Below, one piece after another: positions 9,169 to 17,638 of a stretch of 55,440 bases of DNA (positions within the stretch are counted from its first letter, which is position 1; each line of letters opens with the position of its first letter). Location: assembly GCA_038145175.1 (NCBI GenBank), contig JAYQPE010000007.1, positions 1 to 55,440 on the forward strand, in the 5' to 3' direction. The notes beneath the pieces were generated by a model that saw nothing but the letters and a program-made list of their open reading frames with translations, did no database searches and was not told where the DNA came from. Origin of the DNA: ATZT02 sp038145175. GTDB lineage: Bacteria > Actinomycetota > Actinomycetes > S36-B12 > UBA5976. The translations under genes were made by a program, and so were the position numbers.

Positions 9169-10027
9169 TTATGTTAACTTTTCTACTTACTCTTGATTGA
9201 ATAGAAATTAAAATGATCAAAATTATTGTTAAAACTAAGGCAAATGTAGCGCCAAATGGCCAATCTCTAGCTTTTAAGAATTGATCCCTAACCAGATTTC
9301 CAATCATTACTGTTTTGCCGCCACCAAGTAATTCTGGAACCACAAAATTTCCCATACTTGGAACAAAAACAAAGATTAAGCCAATTAGAATTCCAGGCAT
9401 TGCTAAAGGAATTGAAACAGTCCTTAAAGATTTCCAAGCAGAAGATCCTAAATCTAAGGATGCTTCAACTAAATTCTTATCAACTTTTTCTAACGCTGCA
9501 TAAATTGGCAAAATCATTAAAGGTAAATATAAATAAGTCATTCCAATAATTACTGCAAATGGGGTATAAAGCATTTCAATTGGTTGAGAAATTAAACCAA
9601 TATTTCGTAAAAATTTATTAATAATTCCTTCATTATTTAATAAAACTAACCAAGCATAAGTTCTAACTAAAAAGTTAGTCCAGTAAGGAAGAATAATTGC
9701 AATTATTAAAATTATCTGCCATTTTCTGGTTAATCTTGAAATAAATAGAGCCGTTGGAAAACCAATCAATAAAGAAAGAATTGCAGTTGCTGCTGCAATT
9801 AAAATCGAAGTTAATATAACTTTTAAAAAAGTTTGATCTGTTGCTCTAACAAAATTATCTAAAGTAAATGGAGTAGTAACTCCACCAAATCTGCCAGCTG
9901 TTAAAACTGACATAAGAAGCATGGAAATAACAGGGAACGCTGCAAATACACCTAAAAAAATTAAACCTGGTAAAGACCAGAACCAACCAAGTTGGCGGGA
10001 GCTTTTGCTCCCGCCACTTTTATTCAA
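9161..10027 (-). CDS. potB: PotB-like ABC permease
   Basis: A 288-residue permease with six predicted membrane helices. The EAA loop LVEASLDLGSSAWKSLRTVS is near residue 190, and VFVPSMGNFVVPELLGGG is the typical PotB pattern. It pairs with the PotC-like protein to form the translocation channel. It follows the binding-protein gene by 16 bases. The N-terminus is short and basic (NKSGGSKSSRQ), as expected for a cytoplasmic start. Confidence 0.85.
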   Translation of the reverse strand: MNKSGGSKSSRQLGWFWSLPGLIFLGVFAAFPVISMLLMSVLTAGRFGGVTTPFTLDNFVRATDQTFLKVILTSILIAAATAILSLLIGFPTALFISRLTRKWQIILIIAIILPYWTNFLVRTYAWLVLLNNEGIINKFLRNIGLISQPIEMLYTPFAVIIGMTYLYLPLMILPIYAALEKVDKNLVEASLDLGSSAWKSLRTVSIPLAMPGILIGLIFVFVPSMGNFVVPELLGGGKTVMIGNLVRDQFLKARDWPFGATFALVLTIILIILISIQSRVSRKVNINA

Positions 10028-10043
10028 TATCTTTTCCTTCTAA

Positions 10044-11150
10044 TTAGCTAGAAGTAACTTCAGTTGCAAGATCGGTGTAGATCCTTGAATCTGCACCAAG
10101 ATCAACTACAACTTCACCCTTCAATAAATCAGCAGGAGTTAGTCCCATATTTGGATATGAGGTTGCTAATGCTGGATCCAAAGTTTCTGTTGCTGCTTTA
10201 TTAGGAACTTTGTAAAGGATGTTGTTTGCAACCCATGCATGTACATCTGGTTGAAGGATGTAGTTAATAAATGCATGTGCTGCTTCTTTGTTCTTACTGG
10301 AAGACAAAATCACCATGGTGTCTGCCCATAGATCAGATCCTTCATTTGGAATTACGAATTTGATGTTTGGATTTTCAGCAATTCCATAGTTGCACCAGCC
10401 ATCCCAAGCTTCTGTTAACACTGCTTCACCAGAAACTAATTTGGTGTAGAAAGCGGTGTCATCATAAGCAAGAAGTGTTGGCTTAGTTGCTATTAGTTGT
10501 TCTTTTGCTTTTGCAATTTCATCAGCATTGGTGGTGTTAACTGAAAAACCAAGTGCTTTCATTGCAGGCAAAGCTAACCAACGTTCAGTTGCCAACATTG
10601 TGGTTTTACCTTTAACTGAATCTTTTGGATTCAAAAGGTCATTCCAAGAAGTTGGGGTGAAATCAATTAGGTCTGAACGGTAACAAATTCCAGTTGTTCC
10701 CCATGCATATGGAGCTGAATAATTTGTTCCTTTGTCATATGCAAGATCTGCAACTTCTGGATAAAGATTTGCCAAATTTGGAATGGCAGCTTTATCAAAG
10801 TTTATAATTTTTCCTGCAGATGCAAGTGCTTGTGCGTATTGACCAGACACAAATGCTACGTCAATTCCTGAATCATCAGAGGCAGTTAATTTACCCATGA
10901 CTTCTTCGTTAGTGGCGTGATTTGTGATTGTGATGTCAACACCAATTGCTTCTTTAACTTTTGCAGCTAAATCTTCTGGGTAATAACCAGCCCAGTTAGA
11001 AATAACTAATTTTTGAGTAGTGATATCCACATTTGGATCTACTGATGCAGAAGATGCTTCGTCACTTGATCCGCTACTGCAAGCGGCAAGAACAAGAGCT
11101 GCTGCTGCAACAACAGTTGCGGAAAACTTAAATTTTCGCACTGTCGCCAT
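10044..11150 (-). CDS. potD: PotD-like polyamine-binding lipoprotein
   Basis: A 368-residue secreted lipoprotein. The N-terminus has basic residues, a hydrophobic stretch and the lipobox LAAC (Cys near 24), followed by a Ser/Glu/Ala linker. The mature part follows PotD: LVISNWAGYYPEDL at the start, then YSAPYAWGTTGICY near 155 and LTEAWDGWCNYGI near 245, where aromatic and acidic residues line the amine site in PotD. It is the first gene of the minus-strand operon; AGGAGAT just upstream is a strong ribosome site. Opine or other cationic substrates are possible. Confidence 0.85.
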   Translation of the reverse strand: MATVRKFKFSATVVAAAALVLAACSSGSSDEASSASVDPNVDITTQKLVISNWAGYYPEDLAAKVKEAIGVDITITNHATNEEVMGKLTASDDSGIDVAFVSGQYAQALASAGKIINFDKAAIPNLANLYPEVADLAYDKGTNYSAPYAWGTTGICYRSDLIDFTPTSWNDLLNPKDSVKGKTTMLATERWLALPAMKALGFSVNTTNADEIAKAKEQLIATKPTLLAYDDTAFYTKLVSGEAVLTEAWDGWCNYGIAENPNIKFVIPNEGSDLWADTMVILSSSKNKEAAHAFINYILQPDVHAWVANNILYKVPNKAATETLDPALATSYPNMGLTPADLLKGEVVVDLGADSRIYTDLATEVTSS

Positions 11151-11292
11151 TTATATCTCCTCCAATTTATTCATAAGGGTTTGAATTTTTGCCTTAAGAA
11201 TTTGATTTAATTATGAGTCTGTCAGTTAGATGTCTGTATTTGCAACTAGAAAAGGACATCAATATCAATTTGTTATCTAATTAACAGGCAAG
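11151..11292. promoter_or_regulatory. Divergent promoter region between the pot-like operon and the kinase gene
   Basis: These 142 bases separate two oppositely transcribed units, so both promoters should lie here. The minus-strand gene has a good ribosome site (AGGAG at about 11157-11163, complementary strand). The hexamer GTCTGT occurs twice within about 18 bases (around 11218 and 11232). I do not see a convincing palindromic operator or terminator. Confidence 0.4.
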
Positions 11293-12441
11293 ATGGGGGT
11301 CATGGCCGGGATTTCACTCTATTTATACGAAGATTTTCAACTTGAAATAAGTGAGGGACTAGTCATTTCCCTAGACCAAAATAGAGCATCAATTCTTGCC
11401 CATAGGGCGATAAACACTATTGCCAATTTGGAACATGGCGAAACTTTTGAGACGACCAGAGTAAGCAATTTTAAAGTGATTGACACCGATATTAATCCTT
11501 TGGAAGTTGATCAAAGCAATTTAAGTTTTCAATATGGTAATTATTTAATCAAAATAAAAAGAGAACTAGATTTAACAAATAGAAATATCAATATTGTTAA
11601 TTCTTTGAGTGATTCAAACTTTAGTTATATGCCTAAATACTATGGCAGCTTATCTTTAAAAATTTATGACAAATTGGTTGAATTTATTTCAATTTATGAG
11701 TTCATCGATAATTCTTTAGATGGATGGACATGGTTACCAAAAAAACTTATAAACAAAAATGATTCTTGGGTCAACGAAGTTGCGATCTTAAGTTCGCAAA
11801 TGCATAGAGATTTGAAGAAAGTTAATGGAGATATTTCAAAAGATTTTCTGCAACTAACAGATAAGTTAGTAAAAAGAGATTTACCAAATTTAAATCAGGA
11901 ATTATTATCAGGAATCGAAAAATATCCTAATCCAGAAAATATGTTAGATATTTGGAATAATTTAGAAAACCAATACTTTATCGAACTAGATAGTAAAAAA
12001 CAAAAATTACAAGATAATTATAAAAGTCAAATAACGCATGGCGATTTTCATATCGGACAAATTTTAAAAAGTGAAACAAACTATTACGTGATTGACTTTG
12101 ATGGTTCTCCTGTTTTGAATAAAGAATTAAGAAATATGGCATCTCCCGTCGAGGATGATCTTGCTCATTTACTTTTATCAATTTCTCTTGCTGCAAGGGT
12201 GGCAGAAAGAATTAACCAGTTAGAATATGGCAGTTTAAATAGCGAGGTCATAAAATGCCAAAATTTATTTTTAACTAATTATCAAGAAAATACTAAGAAT
12301 TTCAATAATTACTCACCTAATCAAGACTTAATTGAATATTTAAGATTTAGGCAGTATTACTTTGAAATCATTTATGGCCTGAAATTCTTACCCCGCTGGC
12401 TTTATGCCCCAATACTTTCTTTAAAAGAAGAATTAGGATAG
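11293..12441 (+). CDS. Glucosamine-kinase/maltokinase-like sugar kinase
   Basis: A 382-residue protein with the aminoglycoside-phosphotransferase-like kinase fold used by actinobacterial maltokinases and glucosamine kinases. THGDFHIGQ near residue 249 contains the catalytic Asp, and VIDFDGSP near 268 is the metal-binding DFDG. The N-terminal ~90 residues form a separate cap domain, as in those enzymes. A SIS-domain sugar isomerase/deaminase follows 4 bases later, which fits amino-sugar phosphorylation rather than maltose. A second in-frame ATG lies three codons downstream (11302) and could be the real start. Confidence 0.7.
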   Translation: MGVMAGISLYLYEDFQLEISEGLVISLDQNRASILAHRAINTIANLEHGETFETTRVSNFKVIDTDINPLEVDQSNLSFQYGNYLIKIKRELDLTNRNINIVNSLSDSNFSYMPKYYGSLSLKIYDKLVEFISIYEFIDNSLDGWTWLPKKLINKNDSWVNEVAILSSQMHRDLKKVNGDISKDFLQLTDKLVKRDLPNLNQELLSGIEKYPNPENMLDIWNNLENQYFIELDSKKQKLQDNYKSQITHGDFHIGQILKSETNYYVIDFDGSPVLNKELRNMASPVEDDLAHLLLSISLAARVAERINQLEYGSLNSEVIKCQNLFLTNYQENTKNFNNYSPNQDLIEYLRFRQYYFEIIYGLKFLPRWLYAPILSLKEELG

Positions 12442-12445
12442 GTAA

Positions 12446-13396
12446 ATGGCAGAAACCAATGTAGCCGGATTTATTAACGATATAAATGATTTACCTGAAC
12501 TTTTAAAGGAATTAAGTTCCAAAAGAATTTTTGAAAACTTCTCATTAAGTAAGAATCAACTTCTGTATTTGGTGGGAATGGGTTCAAGTTATTTTGCCGC
12601 TCAAGATGCTGCCCGGTATTTAAGAAGTGTTGGATATTTAGCAATTGCAGAAATTGCAAGTGCTGAAACTCCAAGTAGTTTTCCAGAAAACACCGTAGTT
12701 ATTGCTACATCCGCCTCAGGAAATAGTATTGAAGTTTTAAAGTTTGTAGAAAAAATTCCAAGTAGTGTAAAAACAATTGCATTAACAAGAGAACAAAACA
12801 GCAAACTAGCCAAAGTAGTTGATGAAGTTGTGTTACTTCCAATTAAGGAAGAATCAGGAGGGGTAAGCATTTGGTCATATCGAGCTACATCTATTGCACT
12901 ATTTCAAATAATTGAAAATCTTGGACTCTTTAGTTCTGTCAAAGAATCTGTATTAAATGCATCTAAAGAAATCAAAACATTATTAGATTCCAAAAATCAA
13001 TGGCTGGAATCTTTTATGAATTTAACTAAAAGTAGTAATGGGATTTATTTAATGTCACCAGCTGAACGATATGGCAGTTCATTGCAAGGAGCATTAATGT
13101 TTCGGGAAGGTCCAAGATTTCCTGCCGATGGTTGCGAAACTGGTGATTGGTCTCATGTTGATGTTTACTTAACAAAAACTCTAGATTACAAAGCATTAAT
13201 TTTTTCTGGATCTGTTTGGGATCAACAAGCAATTGATTGGTTAAATAATAGAAAATCATCTTTTGGATCAATTGGAAATTATCAACAAGGAAATATCGCT
13301 TCAATTGAGATTGAAAGTGATGATGTTTTAACCCAAATTTTGACTGAATTATTAATTCCAGAATTAATGTCTTGTAAATTATGGGAAGCAAAATGA
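12446..13396 (+). CDS. SIS-domain sugar isomerase / amino-sugar-6-phosphate deaminase-like
   Basis: A 316-residue protein with two SIS folds (about residues 25-170 and 190-316). LVGMGSSYFAAQDAARYL and VIATSASGNSIEV are phosphosugar-binding loops like those of the GlmS isomerase domain, AgaS and NagB-II. ERYGSSLQGALMFREGPR resembles the catalytic-helix region of the second SIS domain. There is no glutaminase domain. With the kinase just before it, a route amino sugar -> amino-sugar-6-P -> fructose-6-P plus ammonia is likely but unproven. Confidence 0.75.
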   Translation: MAETNVAGFINDINDLPELLKELSSKRIFENFSLSKNQLLYLVGMGSSYFAAQDAARYLRSVGYLAIAEIASAETPSSFPENTVVIATSASGNSIEVLKFVEKIPSSVKTIALTREQNSKLAKVVDEVVLLPIKEESGGVSIWSYRATSIALFQIIENLGLFSSVKESVLNASKEIKTLLDSKNQWLESFMNLTKSSNGIYLMSPAERYGSSLQGALMFREGPRFPADGCETGDWSHVDVYLTKTLDYKALIFSGSVWDQQAIDWLNNRKSSFGSIGNYQQGNIASIEIESDDVLTQILTELLIPELMSCKLWEAK

Positions 13397-13782
13397 AAAA
13401 ACAAGTATTTAATATTTTGTTATTTCCAGCTTTAGTTATTAATTTTTACCTTGTTTTTTCAGGGGCTTTAAACATCAAGTCAATGCTTCCTCGTATAGCA
13501 GGCGGAGGTTTTGAATCACTACCTGTTGGTTTAAGACTTTTATATTTGGGATTTTCAGTATTTATGATTTGGCAACTTCTTTATGCAAATAAATTAATTA
13601 ATTTAGCTACTCCTTGGAGTTCTAGAACAAATAGAACTGTGGGATTTTTAATCACTTTGAGTGTGTTTAGTGCATTAATTAATGCAATTTCTAGAAGTCC
13701 GGTTGAAAGATGGAATGCTATACCTGCCCTAATGGTTGCCATGGGGTTTTATCTATTGCGCCGAAGTTCAAAACAAAACTAG
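13393..13782 (+). CDS. Small membrane protein of unknown function
   Basis: A protein of about 129 residues with four hydrophobic segments (around residues 5-25, 48-65, 83-100 and 110-125) and a basic tail RRSSKQN. The ATG at 13393 overlaps the TGA of the SIS gene (ATGA) and is preferred over an in-frame ATG at 13381, which would overlap it by 16 bases. I do not recognise a family. Position suggests co-expression with the amino-sugar and monooxygenase genes. Confidence 0.6.
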   Translation: MKKQVFNILLFPALVINFYLVFSGALNIKSMLPRIAGGGFESLPVGLRLLYLGFSVFMIWQLLYANKLINLATPWSSRTNRTVGFLITLSVFSALINAISRSPVERWNAIPALMVAMGFYLLRRSSKQN

Positions 13783-13794
13783 GATTTCAAGATT

Positions 13795-15078
13795 ATGTCT
13801 CAAATTTTAATAATTGGTGCAGGACCAGCAGGGTTAACAATTGCTAAAGAATTAAAAGAGCGAAATATTTCTTTTGAGCAAATTGAAAAACATTCTGATG
13901 TGGGTGGACTTTGGGATATTGAAAATCCTGGTACACCTCTTTATGAAACAGCACATTTTATTTCTAGTAAAACTTTATCTGCATTTCCAGATTTTCCCAT
14001 GCCAAACAGTTATCCCGATTATCCATCTAGAAAACAAATCCTAAGTTATATAAAAGATTATGCTAGAAATTTTAATTTGTATGAAAATATTAAATTTAAT
14101 TTATTTGCTAAAAAAGTAACCCAAAAATCAGATCAAACTTGGCAAGTAGAACTATCCAACGGAGAAGTAAAAAACTATGACAAAGTAATTTGTGCAACTG
14201 GTATGCAATGGGATCCAGTTAAACCAAATGTTTTAGGAAATTTTTCTGGCCAAATTATGCATTCGGTTGAGTATAAGAATTCGCAAGAGTTAAAAGGAAA
14301 AAAAGTATTAATAGTAGGAGCAGGAAATTCTGGATGTGATATAGCTTGCGATATCGGAAGAGTTGCTGAGCAAACTTACCTTTCAGTAAGACGTGGTTAT
14401 TGGTTTATTCCCAAGCACGTATTTGGAATCCCCAGCGATGTTTTTGCTGAAACTGGGCCCAAATTACCAATGTTTGTGCAACAAAAGATTTTTGGAATTT
14501 TATTGAGACTTCTTAATGGTGATGTGACAAGACTTGGATTACCGAAACCTGATCATCGATTATTTGAAACCCATCCCACACTAAATACTGAAATATTGCA
14601 ACGATTACAACACGGAGATGTAATTGCCAAACCTGATATTAAAGAGTTTTCTGGAAATGAAGTTATTTTCAAAGATGGTTCAAAGGAGAAGGTAGACGTA
14701 GTAATTTTTGCTACAGGCTACAAACATTCAATTCCTTATGCACAAGAATATTTTGGTAATCCCCAGCATCCGATAGATATGTATTTGACAATATTTTCAA
14801 AGAAATATAAAAATCTATACGCAATGGGTTTCATCGAAACTAATTCTGGGGCTTATAACTTATTTGGATTTGCTGCCAAAGTATTAGCCTCATATTTATC
14901 TGATGTAGAAAGAAATCCTGAACGAGCCCATAAATTTGAGAAAAAGATTCATGCAAACAATCCTGATTTAAGTGGAGGAATTAAATTTATAAATTCTGCT
15001 CGCCACGAAGGATATGTGGATGCAAGTGCTATTAAAAAAGAATTCTTAAAACTTATTAAACAAATGGGTTGGGCATAA
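13795..15078 (+). CDS. Flavin-containing monooxygenase (FMO-like)
   Basis: A 427-residue class B flavoprotein monooxygenase. GAGPAGLT at residue 8 binds FAD and VGAGNSGCD near 175 binds NADPH. Between them FSGQIMHSVEY matches the FMO identifying sequence FxGxxxHxxxY. The segment AFPDFPMPNSYPDYPSRKQ is strikingly like eukaryotic FMOs. Such enzymes oxygenate soft N or S atoms (for example methylamines) or insert oxygen next to ketones. The SDR gene overlaps or follows directly, suggesting the pair handles a ketone/alcohol or amine substrate. Confidence 0.85.
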   Translation: MSQILIIGAGPAGLTIAKELKERNISFEQIEKHSDVGGLWDIENPGTPLYETAHFISSKTLSAFPDFPMPNSYPDYPSRKQILSYIKDYARNFNLYENIKFNLFAKKVTQKSDQTWQVELSNGEVKNYDKVICATGMQWDPVKPNVLGNFSGQIMHSVEYKNSQELKGKKVLIVGAGNSGCDIACDIGRVAEQTYLSVRRGYWFIPKHVFGIPSDVFAETGPKLPMFVQQKIFGILLRLLNGDVTRLGLPKPDHRLFETHPTLNTEILQRLQHGDVIAKPDIKEFSGNEVIFKDGSKEKVDVVIFATGYKHSIPYAQEYFGNPQHPIDMYLTIFSKKYKNLYAMGFIETNSGAYNLFGFAAKVLASYLSDVERNPERAHKFEKKIHANNPDLSGGIKFINSARHEGYVDASAIKKEFLKLIKQMGWA

Positions 15079-15089
15079 TCAAAAGTTTC

Positions 15090-15959
15090 ATGAAATTTAA
15101 TTACCAAGATAAAGTTTTTGTTATCACAGGAGCAGCCGGAGGAATTGGATCACATTTAGCTAAAGAAATATCTTTAAATAAGGCAATTGTGGTGGCACTT
15201 GATGCAAATCAAAATAAGTTAAATCAATTAATGAAAGAATTACCTGGTTTAAATAATCTTTCTATTTGTTTTGATTTAACAGATAAAAATCAAATGAAAA
15301 ATGCCATTGAGCAAATATCTAATAAATATGGGCGAATTGATGTTTTAGTCAATAATGCAGCAATTACCTCAGCTGAAAGATTTGATGAACGTAGCCTTGA
15401 TTCAATTGAACAGGAATTGTCAATAAATCTATTGTCACCATTACTTTTTACCCGATTAGCGATAGATTTGTTAAAAAAATCAAATGATCCAAGAATTATT
15501 TCTACTGTTTCTTTAGGTGGTATTTTTCCGCTAGGGGAAACTCCAATTTATACAACTTCTAAATTTGGTTTAAGAGGGGCGATGTTAAGTCTTGCTCTTG
15601 ATTTAGAGAAAAAAGGAATTAAAGTTTCTTCAATTTTACCTTCAGCAACAGATACTCCAATGCTTCATAAAGAAGCAATTGAAGGTGGTAACACTTTGCA
15701 ATTTTTAGATCCACCTCAAACAACAGAAGATGTCATAAAAAGTTTTAAGAAAACTTTAGATAATCCAAAGTTTGAAAGATATCCTAAACCAAGTGAATCT
15801 TGGTTAGTAAGAATTGTGATGTTAGTTCCTGATTTATTACCAAAACTTATGCCACTTTTCATAGGCCGTGGAAACAAAGGACATAAAAAATATTTATTAG
15901 AACTTGAAAAAAGAGGTATTATTAAATTAATTAATGGAAAGTATGAATTAAGTGACTAA
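15090..15959 (+). CDS. Short-chain dehydrogenase/reductase
   Basis: About 289 residues from the ATG at 15090. An in-frame start at 15069 would overlap the monooxygenase stop and add seven residues before the fold. The cofactor motif is TGAAGGIG, NNAA marks the Rossmann core, and the catalytic Ser-Tyr-Lys set is visible as TVSLGG and YTTSKFG. The C-terminal ~100 residues are longer than in minimal SDRs and contain a hydrophobic stretch (VMLVPDLLPKLMPLFIG) that may attach to membrane or lipid. It probably acts with the neighbouring flavin monooxygenase. Confidence 0.8.
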   Translation: MKFNYQDKVFVITGAAGGIGSHLAKEISLNKAIVVALDANQNKLNQLMKELPGLNNLSICFDLTDKNQMKNAIEQISNKYGRIDVLVNNAAITSAERFDERSLDSIEQELSINLLSPLLFTRLAIDLLKKSNDPRIISTVSLGGIFPLGETPIYTTSKFGLRGAMLSLALDLEKKGIKVSSILPSATDTPMLHKEAIEGGNTLQFLDPPQTTEDVIKSFKKTLDNPKFERYPKPSESWLVRIVMLVPDLLPKLMPLFIGRGNKGHKKYLLELEKRGIIKLINGKYELSD

Positions 15960-16416
15960 ACTTATTTTTAGTTTTATAAATGTTGGCCTAGTTTTTGTTT
16001 ATGCTATTGGTTCAGGACTATGGGTAAATACCGGTGATGGATTTTATAGATCTTTAAAAAGACCTGCTTGGCAACCACCTGATTTTGTTTTCGGAATTGC
16101 TTGGCCTTATAACTTCTTAGTTTTAATTATTGCTGGAATTTTTATTGCAAATAATGCAAGTATTTTTTCAAAAACTATTTATTCAATACTTTTTGCATTA
16201 AGTGTTGCTACCGCTCTTTTATGGGCACATAGTTTTTATATTCAACATAATTTATTACTTGCTTGGATTGCACTACTTATAACTGCATTACTTACTATTC
16301 CTATGGTGATTATTGCTTTTCAAACTCAAAATTGGGCAGGATTAATTTTGTTGCCATATTTACTCTGGCTATTTACTGCCACATCTTTATCGTTTGGCTA
16401 CTACTGGCTAAATTAG
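15952..16416 (+). CDS. tspO: TspO/MBR family membrane protein
   Basis: A 154-residue protein with five hydrophobic helices. The signature RPAWQPPDFVFGIAWPYNFL near residue 40 is the TspO/MBR first loop. Family members bind porphyrins and influence pigment and stress responses. The GTG start overlaps the SDR stop by 8 bases. The usual second-helix and C-terminal WALLI/YLLWL tryptophans are present. Its link to the monooxygenase/SDR pair is positional only. Confidence 0.8.
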   Translation: MTKLIFSFINVGLVFVYAIGSGLWVNTGDGFYRSLKRPAWQPPDFVFGIAWPYNFLVLIIAGIFIANNASIFSKTIYSILFALSVATALLWAHSFYIQHNLLLAWIALLITALLTIPMVIIAFQTQNWAGLILLPYLLWLFTATSLSFGYYWLN

Positions 16417-16549
16417 CCAAATTGTTATAAAGCAAGTCTTATTTCTAGATATCCAAGGTAGGTATCCTTGAACCCAAGCCTCGAGGATGCAGGGTAATCC
16501 TTAGAGGAGTATTTTTGACAAAACAGGCAAGATTTATTTAGGAGACTAG

Positions 16550-16741
16550 ATGTTTAAGAACATTCAAGGCCCAGAATTGCTGATCATTTTGTTCATCATT
16601 CTGTTGTTATTCGGAGCAAAGCGTATGCCAGATATGGCACGCAGTCTTGGTCGATCAGTAAGAATCTTGAAAGCTGAAACAAAAAATGAAGCCAGCAAAC
16701 AAGAATCATCAGAAGATCAAGAAAAAAAACCAGAAGCATAA
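16550..16741 (+). CDS. tatA: Twin-arginine translocase subunit TatA
   Basis: A 63-residue protein with one N-terminal transmembrane helix (PELLIILFIILLLFG), the FGAKRMPDMARSLGRS amphipathic helix and a charged tail, the full TatA plan. A strong ribosome site (AGGAGA) precedes the ATG. The tatC gene follows, and TatB is encoded separately at 39762. It serves export of folded proteins, including the Tat-type binding protein at 30377. Confidence 0.9.
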   Translation: MFKNIQGPELLIILFIILLLFGAKRMPDMARSLGRSVRILKAETKNEASKQESSEDQEKKPEA

Positions 16742-16791
16742 CTTCTTATTTTTATTCCGCTTAAATTTTTAAGTGGGAGGTGTATTTAGTA

Positions 16792-17628
16792 TTGCCTGAA
16801 ACTAAAGTGCAACGATTTAAAGAAATGTCGTTGCAAGAACATCTTCGCGAATTAAGAACCAGACTTTTTAAAGCTTCTGTTTCTATTGTTATTGGAACTG
16901 TTGTGGCATGGGTTTTTTATCCTCAAATTTTTGAAATCCTAAGTCAACCCGTTAATGCCATTGTGGAACAAGCTCAAGCAAATGGGCGTGATGTGCGTCT
17001 GGTTTTAGGAGGAGTTGCTGACGCTTTTGTTTTACAAATAAAAGTTTCAGTTGTAACTTCAATGTTAGTAACTGCTCCTCTATGGATTTATCAATTATGG
17101 AGATTTATTACTCCAGGACTTTATAAAAAAGAAAAACTTAGAGCATATTTATTTGCTGGAATTGCAACGCCATTGTTTGTTTCAGGAGCAGTTCTTGCTT
17201 ATATTTTTCTACCAGTTGGTTTAAATATTTTGTTTGGTTTCACACCTCTTGGTGTTGGTAATTATGTTCCAGTTGATAGATATCTAAGTTTCTTTTTAAG
17301 AATGGTGTTAGTTTTTGGTATTAGTTTTCTAGCACCATTGTTTATTGTGATGCTTAATCTTTTTGATGTGTTAGAAGCAAAAGCTATAACATCAAGATGG
17401 CGTTTAGTTATCTTGATCGTGTTTACTTTTTCTGCTATTGCCACTCCTACTGGAGATCCAGTGAACATGACGCTTTTAGCAGTTCCGGTTTTACTACTTA
17501 TTTCTATTGCTACAGGCATTGCATGGGTAAATGATCGTCGCCGTGCTAGGAAAAGACAAGAAGATCCAGTTTTAGGTTTATCAGATGATGAAGCATCTCC
17601 TGAACCAAAACCATCCACAGAGATTTAG
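16792..17628 (+). CDS. tatC: Twin-arginine translocase subunit TatC
   Basis: About 278 residues with six membrane helices. MSLQEHLRELRTRLFKA is the cytoplasmic TatC entry that recognises the twin-arginine peptide, and the WRFITPGLY and TPTGDPVNMTLLAVPV stretches are conserved. A GTG at 16780 is also in frame, but it overlaps the GGGAGG ribosome site at 16775-16780, so the TTG at 16792 is the more likely start. The tail is acidic. A PfkB-type kinase follows 10 bases later. Confidence 0.9.
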   Translation: MPETKVQRFKEMSLQEHLRELRTRLFKASVSIVIGTVVAWVFYPQIFEILSQPVNAIVEQAQANGRDVRLVLGGVADAFVLQIKVSVVTSMLVTAPLWIYQLWRFITPGLYKKEKLRAYLFAGIATPLFVSGAVLAYIFLPVGLNILFGFTPLGVGNYVPVDRYLSFFLRMVLVFGISFLAPLFIVMLNLFDVLEAKAITSRWRLVILIVFTFSAIATPTGDPVNMTLLAVPVLLLISIATGIAWVNDRRRARKRQEDPVLGLSDDEASPEPKPSTEI

Positions 17629-17638
17629 GAAAAAGTAA

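Noticed and set aside
11151..11292. A tRNA or small RNA gene in this divergent gap or in the other gaps of 100-160 bases
   Set aside because: No cloverleaf-like arms, TTCGA loop or CCA end was seen in any intergenic region of the window.
16417..16549. Short hairpin-like pieces (CAAGG...CCTTG and neighbouring pairs) before tatA, as a possible riboswitch or small RNA
   Set aside because: Stems are short and do not combine into a known riboswitch core; no T-run is present. A promoter region for tatA is the simpler reading.
16780..16791. GTG at 16780 as the tatC start
   Set aside because: It overlaps the only good ribosome site (GGGAGG), leaving no spacer; the TTG at 16792 has an acceptable spacing and keeps the conserved part.
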